From Starkeya sp. ORNL1 (GTDB lineage Bacteria; Pseudomonadota; Alphaproteobacteria; Rhizobiales; Xanthobacteraceae), in assembly GCF_012971745.1 (NCBI RefSeq), contig NZ_CP048834.1:2728001-2792000 (forward strand): a DNA stretch of 64,000 nt, in the 5' to 3' direction. Shown here piece by piece: positions 29,598-40,811 of this stretch. The position numbers and the translations under genes are program-made. The notes beneath the pieces were generated by a model. That model made no database searches. It saw only the letters and a program-made list of their open reading frames with translations, and was not told the DNA's origin. Numbering within the stretch: position 1 is the first letter of the stretch; each line of letters starts with the position of its first letter.

Positions 29598-29709
29598 TAG
29601 CTCGGCGGCTGTTTCTCTCAAGGAAAATTATATTCCCTCCCGTTGACGCCTCTCCTCCCCGCGCCTACAAGCGTCGTCAGTCATTCCCGATCATTCGGAG
29701 GCTCTGCCG

Positions 29710-30609
29710 ATGTGCGGCATTGTCGGTCTGTTTCTCAAGGACAAGACGCTGGAGCCTGAGCTCGGCGCGCTGATCGCCGGCATGCTCGGCGTGATGTGCG
29801 ACCGCGGGCCGGATTCGGCGGGTTTCGCGGTCTATGGCGCGGGCGCGCCGGGCATGGTGAAGCTCACCGTGCGTGGGCCCGAAGGCACGGACTTCGCCGT
29901 GCTCGGCGCCCGGATCGAGGCGGCCACCGACGTCCTCGTCAGCGTCTCGCCACGTGCCACCCACGCCGTGCTGACCGTGCCTGCGGCAGAGGAAGCGACG
30001 GTGCGCGCGGCGCTGGCTGAGGTGGCGCCGGAAATGCGGATCGTCGGCGCGGGATCGCGCATGGAGCTCTACAAGGAGGTCGGCCTGCCCTCGCAGGTGG
30101 CGACCCGCTTCGCGCTCGACACCATGAGCGGCACCCACGCCATCGGCCACACCCGCATGGCGACCGAAAGCGCGGTGACCACCGACGGCGCCCACCCCTT
30201 CTCTACCGGGCCGGACCAGTGCCTGGTGCACAATGGCTCGCTGTCCAACCATGCCGGGGTGCGCCGCGAGCTGGAGCGCGAGGGGCTGAGACTCGCCACC
30301 GACAATGACAGCGAAGTGGCCGCCGCCTATCTCACCCACCGCATGAAGGCGGGCGACACGCTGGGCGAGGCGCTGACCCATTCGCTCGACGATCTCGACG
30401 GCTTCTATACCTTCGTGGTCGGCACCGAGAGCGGCTTCGGCGTGCTGCGCGATCCGATCGCCTGCAAGCCGGCCGTGCTGGCCGAGACCGACCGCTATGT
30501 CGCCTTCGGCTCGGAATATCGCGCCCTCGTCGACCTGCCGGGCATCGAGCATGCCAAGGTCTGGGAGCCGGAGCCGGGCAAGGTCTATTTCTGGGAACAC
30601 GCAGCATGA
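29710..30609 (+). CDS. mgsA: N-methylglutamate synthase subunit A / GlxB, class II glutamine amidotransferase
   Basis: A 299-residue stand-alone Ntn amidotransferase domain like the N-terminus of GltB. The nucleophile is Cys2 after removal of Met1 (MCGIVGLF), with RGPDSAGFAVYG, GTHAIGHTRMATES and LVHNGSLSNH lining the active site. In glutamate synthase it releases ammonia from glutamine; in the N-methylglutamate pathway this subunit would release methylamine from gamma-glutamylmethylamide. A GGAGG ribosome site lies before the start, and the stop overlaps the next gene (ATGA). It could equally be called GlxB. Confidence 0.85.
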   Translation: MCGIVGLFLKDKTLEPELGALIAGMLGVMCDRGPDSAGFAVYGAGAPGMVKLTVRGPEGTDFAVLGARIEAATDVLVSVSPRATHAVLTVPAAEEATVRAALAEVAPEMRIVGAGSRMELYKEVGLPSQVATRFALDTMSGTHAIGHTRMATESAVTTDGAHPFSTGPDQCLVHNGSLSNHAGVRRELEREGLRLATDNDSEVAAAYLTHRMKAGDTLGEALTHSLDDLDGFYTFVVGTESGFGVLRDPIACKPAVLAETDRYVAFGSEYRALVDLPGIEHAKVWEPEPGKVYFWEHAA

Positions 30610-31328
30610 GTGTGCTGGAACTCGATACGCCGACGGGCGCGCGCGTCGTCGATCTTTCGACGTCGAGCGTGCGCGAGCTGAACGCCGCGCTGCACGCCTT
30701 GAAGGCTGACACCAACGCCACAAGGTGGCAGGTGCTCAATCCGCGCGGCCGGCACGCGCTCGCTGCCGGCATCGACGCCCCTGTCACCGTCGAGATCGAC
30801 GGCCATGCCGGCTATTACTGCGCCGGCATGAACAAGCTCGCCACGGTGATCGTGAACGGCAATGCCGGCGTCGGCGTCGCCGAGAACATCATGTCGGGCC
30901 TCGTCCATGTGAAGGGCGACGCCAGCCAGTCCGCCGGCGCCACCGGCTGCGGCGGTCTCATCATCATCGATGGCAATGCCTCGGCGCGCTGCGGCATCTC
31001 GATGAAGGGCGTCGACATCGTGGTGAAGGGCTCGGTCGGCCATATGAGCGCCTTCATGGCGCAGGCCGGCGCGCTGGTGGTGCTTGGGGATGCCGGCGAG
31101 GCGCTCGGCGACAGCCTCTATGAGGCGAAGCTGTTCGTGCGCGGCTCGGTGGCGAGCTTAGGGGCCGACTGCATCGAGAAGGGGTTGCGCGACGAGCATC
31201 GCGCTCTGCTGGCCAGCAAGCTGGAAGCCGCCGGAATCCTTGGCGAAGTCGATATCGGCGAGTTCCGCCGCTACGGCTCGGGCCGCACGCTCTATCATTT
31301 CCACGTCGACAACGTGTCGAGCTACTGA
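30606..31328 (+). CDS. mgsB: N-methylglutamate synthase subunit B / GlxC
   Basis: A 240-residue right-handed beta-helix protein equal to the C-terminal GXGXG domain of GltB. Gly-rich rungs repeat through the middle (VNGNAGVGVAENIMSGL, GGLIIIDGNASARCG, KGSVGHMSAFMAQAGALV). In the full enzyme this domain has a structural role holding the ammonia (or methylamine) tunnel between amidotransferase and FMN domains. Overlaps mgsA by 4 bases and precedes mgsC by 8, so the three are translated as one unit, reconstructing a split glutamate synthase. Confidence 0.85.
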   Translation: MSVLELDTPTGARVVDLSTSSVRELNAALHALKADTNATRWQVLNPRGRHALAAGIDAPVTVEIDGHAGYYCAGMNKLATVIVNGNAGVGVAENIMSGLVHVKGDASQSAGATGCGGLIIIDGNASARCGISMKGVDIVVKGSVGHMSAFMAQAGALVVLGDAGEALGDSLYEAKLFVRGSVASLGADCIEKGLRDEHRALLASKLEAAGILGEVDIGEFRRYGSGRTLYHFHVDNVSSY

Positions 31329-31336
31329 GGCCGGCG

Positions 31337-32686
31337 ATGAACGACATCACCAACACGCCGCGCAAACCGCCGCAGACCTTGCCCCGCGCTTCGGCGACCT
31401 TCGATGAATACACGCTCTCGGAGATCCGCCGCGCGGCGGCGACCGGCATCTATGACATTCGCGGCGGCGGGGCGAAGCGCAAGGTCCCGCATTTCGACGA
31501 CCTGCTGTTCCTCGGCGCCTCGATCTCGCGCTATCCGCTGGAAGGCTATCGCGAGAAGTGCTCGACCGAGGTCGTGCTCGGCACCCGCTTCGCCAGGAAG
31601 CCGATCGAATTGAAGATCCCGGTCACCATTGCCGGCATGAGCTTCGGTTCGCTCTCCGCCAATGCCAAGGAGGCGCTGGGACGCGGCGCCTCGGCGATGG
31701 GCACTTCGACCACCACCGGCGATGGCGGCATGACCAATGAGGAGCGCGGCCACTCCTCCAAGCTGGTCTATCAGTACCTGCCCTCGCGCTACGGCATGAA
31801 CCCGGACGATCTGCGCCGCGCCGACGCCATCGAGGTGGTGGTCGGCCAGGGCGCCAAGCCCGGCGGCGGCGGCATGCTGCTCGGCCAGAAGATCACCGAG
31901 CGCGTCGCGAGCATGCGCACGCTGCCGGCCGGCATCGATCAGCGCTCGGCCTGCCGCCATCCGGACTGGACCGGGCCGGACGATCTCGAGATCAAGATCG
32001 AAGAATTGCGCGAGATCACCGACTGGGAAAAGCCGATCTATGTGAAGGTCGGCGCGGCGCGGCCCTATTACGACACCGCGCTGGCGGTGAAGTCCGGCGC
32101 CGACGTGGTCGTCGTCGACGGCATGCAGGGCGGCACCGCGGCGACGCAGGAAGTGTTCATCGAGAATGTCGGCATCCCGACGCTGGCGGCGGTGCGGCAG
32201 GCGGTGAAGGCGCTGCAGGAGCTCGGCATGCACCGCAAGGTGCAGCTCATCGTCTCCGGCGGCATCCGCAACGGCGCCGATGTGGCGAAAGCGCTGGCGC
32301 TCGGGGCCGACGCGGTCGCCATCGGCACCGCGGCGCTGGTGGCGCTCGGCGACAACGACCCGCATTACGCCGCCGAGTACGAGGCGCTCGGCACCCGCGC
32401 CGGCGCCTATGACGACTGGCACGAGGGCCGCGACCCCGCCGGCATCACCACGCAGGACCCGGCGCTGATGGCGCGGCTCGATCCTGTCGCCGCCGGCCGC
32501 CGGCTCGCCAATTATCTCGCCGTGCTGACGCTGGAGGCGCAGACCATCGCCCGCGCCTGCGGCAAGAGCCATGTGCACAATCTGGAGCCGGAGGACCTCG
32601 TCGCGCTGACCATCGAGGCGGCAGCGATGGCGCAGGTCCCGCTGGCGGGGACGGACTGGATACCGGGGAAGAACGGAACTTTCTGA
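31337..32686 (+). CDS. mgsC: N-methylglutamate synthase subunit C / GlxD, FMN-binding glutamate-synthase domain
   Basis: A 449-residue TIM-barrel FMN domain like the centre of GltB: TIAGMSFGSLSANAKEALGR, GQGAKPGGGGMLLGQKI, VVVDGMQGGTAATQ and the phosphate site SGGIRNGADVAKALALG. It adds the released amine to 2-oxoglutarate and reduces the imine, giving N-methylglutamate (or glutamate). At 358-373 the sequence reads YDDWHEGRDPAGITTQ, where classical glutamate synthases carry Fe-S cysteines; only three cysteines are present in the whole chain, none clustered. It would therefore need another electron route to FMN, such as ferredoxin directly. Confidence 0.85.
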   Translation: MNDITNTPRKPPQTLPRASATFDEYTLSEIRRAAATGIYDIRGGGAKRKVPHFDDLLFLGASISRYPLEGYREKCSTEVVLGTRFARKPIELKIPVTIAGMSFGSLSANAKEALGRGASAMGTSTTTGDGGMTNEERGHSSKLVYQYLPSRYGMNPDDLRRADAIEVVVGQGAKPGGGGMLLGQKITERVASMRTLPAGIDQRSACRHPDWTGPDDLEIKIEELREITDWEKPIYVKVGAARPYYDTALAVKSGADVVVVDGMQGGTAATQEVFIENVGIPTLAAVRQAVKALQELGMHRKVQLIVSGGIRNGADVAKALALGADAVAIGTAALVALGDNDPHYAAEYEALGTRAGAYDDWHEGRDPAGITTQDPALMARLDPVAAGRRLANYLAVLTLEAQTIARACGKSHVHNLEPEDLVALTIEAAAMAQVPLAGTDWIPGKNGTF

Positions 32687-32691
32687 ACGAA

Positions 32692-32791
32692 CATCCTTCA
32701 AGGCCGGCCGTTGGCCGGCACCTCAGGATGACGTCGCTTTTAGAACCACGTCATCCTGAGGTGCGAGCGCAGCGAGCCTCGAAGGATGCTG
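32692..32791. repeat. two inverted half-units of the 'cgtcatcctgagg' repeat in reversed order
   Basis: Half-unit catccttcaagg...cctcaggatgacg (32692-32733) is followed by cgtcatcctgagg...cctcgaaggatg (32749-32791). Other copies run in the opposite nesting. It lies between mgsC and the ligase gene. Confidence 0.8.
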
Positions 32792-32858
32792 AAGCCGAGC
32801 GCCGCGCACGACGCACGACACGAGCCCGGAACGGGCCGCAGGGGAACAGGACCGACGA

Positions 32859-34160
32859 ATGGCTACCGATCTGGCGAAGGTCGCGAAGGACCGCGGCATC
32901 AAGTATTTCCTCATCTCCTATGTCGATCTGTTCGGCGGGCTGCGCGCCAAGCTGGTGCCGGCGCAGGCGATCGGCGAGATGCAGAAGGCGGGCGCCGGCT
33001 TTGCCGGCTTCGCCACCTGGCTGGACATGACGCCGGCCGATCCCGACCTGTTCGCCGTGCCCGATCCCGACAGCCTGATCCAGCTGCCCTGGAAGCCGGA
33101 GATCGGCTGGCTCGCCTCCGACCTCGTGATGAATGACGAGCTGGTCGCCCAGGCACCGCGCAACGTGCTGAAGAACACGCTGATGGGTGCCGATTCCATC
33201 GGCTACCAGATGAAGACCGGCGTCGAGTGCGAGTATTTCCTCATCACTCCGGATGCCTCGGGCATCTCCGATCCCGCCGATAATGCGCCCAAGCCCTGCT
33301 ACGACCAGTCGGCCCTGATGCGCCGCTTCGACGTCATCAGCGAAATCTCCGACGCCATGCTGACGCTCGGCTGGGGCTGCTACCAGAACGACCATGAGGA
33401 CGCCAACGGCCAGTTCGAGATGAACTGGACCTATGACGACGCCCTCATCACCGCCGACCGCCACGTGTTCTTCAAATACATGGTCAAGTCGATCGCCGAG
33501 AAGCACGGGCTGCGCGCCACCTTCATGCCCAAGCCCTTCATCGACCTCACCGGCTCGGGCTGCCACATGCACACCTCGCTGTGGCAGGGCGACACCAACG
33601 TGTTCGCCGATCCCGATGGCGAGCTTGGCCTGTCTGAGATCGGCTATCACTTCATCGGCGGGCTGATCCACTCGGCCGATGCGATCTGCGCCATCACCAA
33701 CCCGACGGTGAACAGCTACAAGCGCATCAATGCGCCGCGCACCGTCTCCGGTGCCACCTGGGCGCCCAACACAGTGACCTATACCGGCAATAACCGCACC
33801 CACATGATCCGCATCCCCGATGCCGGGCGGTTCGAGTTCCGTCTCGCCGACGGCGCGGCGAACCCTTATCTGCTCCCCGCCGCAGTGCTCGCCGCCGGCC
33901 TCGACGGCGTGCAGAACCAGCGCGATCCGGGCAAGCGGCTCGACATCAACATGTACACCGAGGGCCACAAGGTGCGCGGCGCCAAGCGGCTGCCGCTGAA
34001 CCTGCTCGACGCGCTGCGCGCGCTCGCCCGTTCCAACGTGCTGCGCTCCGCGCTCGGCGCCCCGCTCATCGACGGCTATCTCAAGCTGAAGAGCGAGGAA
34101 TGGAACTCCTACGCCCGCCATCTCACCCAGTGGGAGCGCGACAACACGCTGGATATTTGA
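32859..34160 (+). CDS. gmaS: gamma-glutamylmethylamide synthetase / type III glutamine synthetase (GlnT-like)
   Basis: A 433-residue glutamine-synthetase-fold ligase. Substrate and metal residues appear in GVECEYFLI, NGQFEMNWTYDDAL (Glu-metal ligands), GSGCHMHTSLWQ and NRTHMIRIPDAGRFEFRLAD. The N-terminal SYVDLFGGLRAKLVPA is typical of the GlnT/GmaS branch rather than GlnA, and no adenylylation loop is obvious. It ligates methylamine (or ammonia) to the gamma-carboxyl of glutamate with ATP. It lies 172 bases after mgsC across a palindromic repeat, in the mgs-gmaS order seen in methylamine users. GlnT-type ammonia ligation cannot be excluded. Confidence 0.83.
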   Translation: MATDLAKVAKDRGIKYFLISYVDLFGGLRAKLVPAQAIGEMQKAGAGFAGFATWLDMTPADPDLFAVPDPDSLIQLPWKPEIGWLASDLVMNDELVAQAPRNVLKNTLMGADSIGYQMKTGVECEYFLITPDASGISDPADNAPKPCYDQSALMRRFDVISEISDAMLTLGWGCYQNDHEDANGQFEMNWTYDDALITADRHVFFKYMVKSIAEKHGLRATFMPKPFIDLTGSGCHMHTSLWQGDTNVFADPDGELGLSEIGYHFIGGLIHSADAICAITNPTVNSYKRINAPRTVSGATWAPNTVTYTGNNRTHMIRIPDAGRFEFRLADGAANPYLLPAAVLAAGLDGVQNQRDPGKRLDINMYTEGHKVRGAKRLPLNLLDALRALARSNVLRSALGAPLIDGYLKLKSEEWNSYARHLTQWERDNTLDI

Positions 34161-34177
34161 GAGCACGCAATTCCGCT

Positions 34178-34251
34178 GTCATGGCCGGGCTTGTCTCGGC
34201 CTCTGAGGCACTGTCAGGAATCGAGATCCCCGGCACGAGGCCGGGGATGAC
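34178..34251. repeat. short palindromic repeat after gmaS
   Basis: gtcatggccgggcttg...ccggggatgacg, a shorter member of the 'gtcatcccgg' group with inner gatccccgg and ccggggat blocks. It lies between the convergent gmaS and DUF1194 genes and may help end both transcripts. Confidence 0.65.
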
Positions 34252-34264
34252 GACCGATCTGGAT

Positions 34265-35125
34265 TTACCGGCGGAAATCCGGTTCGCTCAGCGCCGAGAA
34301 ATCGGCGCCGCCCGGTGGGGTACCGGCGATCTCGCGGATCAGCTTGTGGCGGATCGCCTCGCTATAGGCATCCATCGCGGTGATCGGCACGATGAAACTA
34401 TCCGGCCCGCCGATCACCTCATCCACGAAGTACGCGGTCAGTTCGCCCGGCGCAAAGACGGTGATATCCCCGGCGACCTGCTGCGGCTCATGATAGACGA
34501 TCGGCAGGCCATTTATGGTGATGCCGCGGGCCAGCGCCTGGGCGCGTGCCACATCGAGCGGCCGGCCGCGATTGGAGATGCCGTCGCCGGAAATGTCGAT
34601 GACGCGGCGATCGCCGACATAGCCGTTGATATCGAAAAGCCCGGAGCAGAATTCCAGTGCCTCGCCCATTGCGGTGCCGAACGTCATGCGGCCCGGAGAG
34701 GTCTTGTCCAACCTGTCAGCAAAGGCGGCGGCCGCTGCCGGCCCGTCGATCAGCGTCCACGGCACGACGACGCGCTGGCGGCCCTCGCCGCCCCACTCGA
34801 CATAGATGACGGCGATGCGCCCGCGCACGCCACGCATGATCGCGCGCTGCACCTCGGCATCGCGGAAGGCGGCGACGAATCCACCGAGCTGCAGCGCCTT
34901 CTCCTGGCGGTCCATCGAGGTCGACACGTCCGACGCGATGACCAGCTCGAGATCCACCTCGTCGCGGCCTGCCGGCTCGCCAAGGCTCGGCCCAGCCGCG
35001 GCCCGGCTGTCGGCCCACGCCACGGCAAGGCCGCCCGGCGTGCTCGCGCCAAACAGTATTGCGGCGGCGCAGATGGCGCCCCGAACGAATCGTCCGGACA
35101 ATGAATTCGCAGGCCCCCGCAACAC
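34265..35125 (-). CDS. secreted von Willebrand factor A-like protein, DUF1194 family
   Basis: A 286-residue protein. A GTG at 35125, preceded by AGGGA at good spacing, gives a signal peptide (hydrophobic AICAAAILFGAS). The vWA fold follows: the metal-ion-dependent adhesion site is DVSTSMD (D66, S68, S70 from this start), then VIYVEWGG, RRVIDISGDGISNRG and FIVPITAMDAYSEAIRHKL, the DUF1194 pattern. It is probably a periplasmic metal-dependent protein-binding module, function unknown. It is divergent from the winged-helix regulator across a 263-base gap, which shows no definite site. Confidence 0.8.
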   Translation of the reverse strand: MLRGPANSLSGRFVRGAICAAAILFGASTPGGLAVAWADSRAAAGPSLGEPAGRDEVDLELVIASDVSTSMDRQEKALQLGGFVAAFRDAEVQRAIMRGVRGRIAVIYVEWGGEGRQRVVVPWTLIDGPAAAAAFADRLDKTSPGRMTFGTAMGEALEFCSGLFDINGYVGDRRVIDISGDGISNRGRPLDVARAQALARGITINGLPIVYHEPQQVAGDITVFAPGELTAYFVDEVIGGPDSFIVPITAMDAYSEAIRHKLIREIAGTPPGGADFSALSEPDFRR

Positions 35126-35388
35126 GAATTGTCCCTGTTTCCGCCCGTTCCCTGTTCGGCGCGGCAGTTCCGTACAGCGCCCGCCCCCGGACGCCCGAAA
35201 CAGCACGCCAGTTCCCGCCGCCGGCCCGCTCAACGGTCGGCAGCGCGCAAAAAGTGCTGCAAGATTGTTGCGCCATTGTTTGATTTTTCGTCCCGATATG
35301 TCGCAAAGTACGGATGCATCACAGGAGGAGCGGGGGCCGAAGCGCGGTGCGCGCGCAGCGAATGACGACAGCGTAGCGGGGGCAGGCA

Positions 35389-36966
35389 GTGACGGCGGGC
35401 CGGCGTTTCGGCGACATCGTGTTCGAGGAGAGCTTCCTGTTCGCCACGCGCGAGCCGGAAGGCGAGCTGAAATTCACCCGGTCCGAGCGCGCCGTGCTGA
35501 TCGCCCTTGCCGGCAATGCCCGCAAGGTGATGTCACGGAACCAGCTGCTCGACGCCATTGCCGGCACCGGCTCGGATTCCACTGACCGCAACATCGATTT
35601 CCTGATCAATCGGCTGCGCGCCAAGCTCGGGGATTCCGCCCGTGCCCCGCGCTTCATCGCCACCCAATATGGCGAGGGCTATGTGTGGATCGCCGAACCG
35701 GACCGGCCGGTGTCGAGCCCGCAGGCCCAGGAGGCCCAGGAGCTGCTGGTCTTCATCGGCCCGGTATTCGGCCTCGACCGGCTCACCGACGCAGGCCTCG
35801 CCGAGGCGACGCTGGCGCGGCTGCATGCCGCCCTCGTCACCATCGCCGGCGACGAGCGGCGCGTCGCGCTGGCGCGACAGCGCGGCCTCCATGCGCCGCC
35901 GCCCAATACGCGCTTCACGCTGGAACTCGGCTTCTACTGCGATGGCGGGCCGCTGCACCTGGCCGCCATACTGCACGAGGGCCGTTCCGGGCGGATCGTG
36001 CGGGCGCAGCGCCTTATCCTGAACGAGCCGAGCATCGAGGACATCGAGGAACTGGCGCGCACGCTGAAGGCGGCGATGTGGGATCACCGCTCCTTCGGCA
36101 CCGGTTCGGTCGCCGCGCTGCGCGACGAGCCGCTGGAGGTGCGGCTGCACAATGCCTCGCTGATGTTCACGCAGGCGCCGGGTGCCTGGATCGAGACCGA
36201 AGCGCAGGCCCGCCGTGCCCTGGCCGAGCGGCCCGACGACCCGGAAACCATGCTGGCGGCGGCGATGTGCATCTATTCGCGCCGATTGTCCGCCGCCATT
36301 CCCATGACGAACGACGAGGAGGAAATCGAGCGCCTGGTCTTCGCCAGCCTGCCGCGCGTCGGCAACAGTCCGATCCTCGCCCTCGCCGCCGCCAAGCTGC
36401 TGCTGTTTGTCGGCCGCGGCCATCTGGCGCTCGCCGAGGCCATTGCCGAGCAGGCCTTCGCCGAGAGCACGGCCTTCGCCTCGGCCTTTGCCACGCTCGG
36501 CCAGATCCGCGTGTGCGCCGGCGACATCGAGGCCGGGCTCGACCTGTATGAGCGCGGCATCGAGCTTTGCACGGCCGGCTCGGAATTCCACCTCTATCTG
36601 CTGGTGCTCAAATGCATCGCCTGCCTTGCCTCCGGCGACCGGCAGGCGGTCGAGCGCGCCCTCGGCCAGCTCTATGCGGTGAAGCCACAGACGCAGGCCG
36701 AAATCGGAATATTGTTCGCGCCGCCGGACGAGGCGCAGCTGCCGCCGCTATTGAAGGCGGTCCTCGGCAAGCTCGATGCCGGCCATGCGCAGTTCCTGAT
36801 ACGGCACGCGCATTACATCAGCGCCCGGCTCTACCAGCATGAAGCGCATCGTGAGAACATCATGCGCGGCTTCCTCAGCCTTGCCGTCGGGCGGTTCGGC
36901 GCGACCGTGGTGCCGGACGAGGTGCGCCGCAGCGTGCCGAAGCTGATGGCCGAGTTACAGATTTGA
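35389..36966 (+). CDS. winged-helix regulator with long helical (TPR-like) C-terminus
   Basis: A 525-residue protein. The N-terminal ~100 residues are an OmpR/PhoB-type winged helix (LKFTRSERAVLIALAGNARK... then NIDFLINRLRAKLGD and QYGEGYVWIA). The rest is Ala/Leu-rich helical, with TPR-like stretches (EAIAEQAFAESTAFASAFAT, AGDIEAGLDLYERGIELC). There is no receiver domain, so it resembles CadC/HilA-like one-component regulators, without a visible membrane helix. The GTG at 35389 is the first start after an in-frame TAG at 35374. An ATG-initiated leader in another frame (35298) raises the chance of a frameshift at the 5' end. Target unknown; divergence from the DUF1194 gene suggests a link. 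Confidence 0.75.
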   Translation: MTAGRRFGDIVFEESFLFATREPEGELKFTRSERAVLIALAGNARKVMSRNQLLDAIAGTGSDSTDRNIDFLINRLRAKLGDSARAPRFIATQYGEGYVWIAEPDRPVSSPQAQEAQELLVFIGPVFGLDRLTDAGLAEATLARLHAALVTIAGDERRVALARQRGLHAPPPNTRFTLELGFYCDGGPLHLAAILHEGRSGRIVRAQRLILNEPSIEDIEELARTLKAAMWDHRSFGTGSVAALRDEPLEVRLHNASLMFTQAPGAWIETEAQARRALAERPDDPETMLAAAMCIYSRRLSAAIPMTNDEEEIERLVFASLPRVGNSPILALAAAKLLLFVGRGHLALAEAIAEQAFAESTAFASAFATLGQIRVCAGDIEAGLDLYERGIELCTAGSEFHLYLLVLKCIACLASGDRQAVERALGQLYAVKPQTQAEIGILFAPPDEAQLPPLLKAVLGKLDAGHAQFLIRHAHYISARLYQHEAHRENIMRGFLSLAVGRFGATVVPDEVRRSVPKLMAELQI

Positions 36967-37081
36967 CACTGCTCCCTCCCAAGGGCCGATTCCGCTAGCA
37001 ATCATTTGCCGCTAGCTTCAGGAAAACGGATAAGGGTGCCGCGCCGATCGAACAGGCGGCGTCGCGGGAGCTGGGGCGCGC

Positions 37082-38614
<1,533 letters not shown>

Positions 38615-38640
38615 GCAACTCCCCAGCAAACGCACGCCTT

Positions 38641-38756
38641 CTCCCTCTCCCCGTGGGGGAGAGGGTCGGGGTGAGGGGCCACTTCGCGAGACGTTTTCGC
38701 GCAACTCCCCCTCACCCGGCGCCAAAGGCGCCGACCTCTCCCCGCCGGGGAGAGGT
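38641..38756. repeat. palindromic repeat, 'ctctccccgtggggagagg' family, between pccB and pccA
   Basis: Two hairpins (ctctccccgtgggggagag; cctctccccgccggggagagg) with outer ggggtgagggg and cccctcaccc complementary blocks. It lies inside the carboxylase operon and matches the element at 19556-19651 in type. Confidence 0.75.
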
Positions 38757-38795
38757 GAAGAACCGCCCGGCCTCGCGCGATCAAGGAATGAAGGC

Positions 38796-40810
<2,015 letters not shown>

Positions 40811-40811
<1 letters not shown>

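Noticed and set aside
36988..37016. Direct repeat ccgctagc upstream of pccB as an operator
   Set aside because: Only 8 bases, each copy containing the palindromic gctagc by chance; too weak to call.
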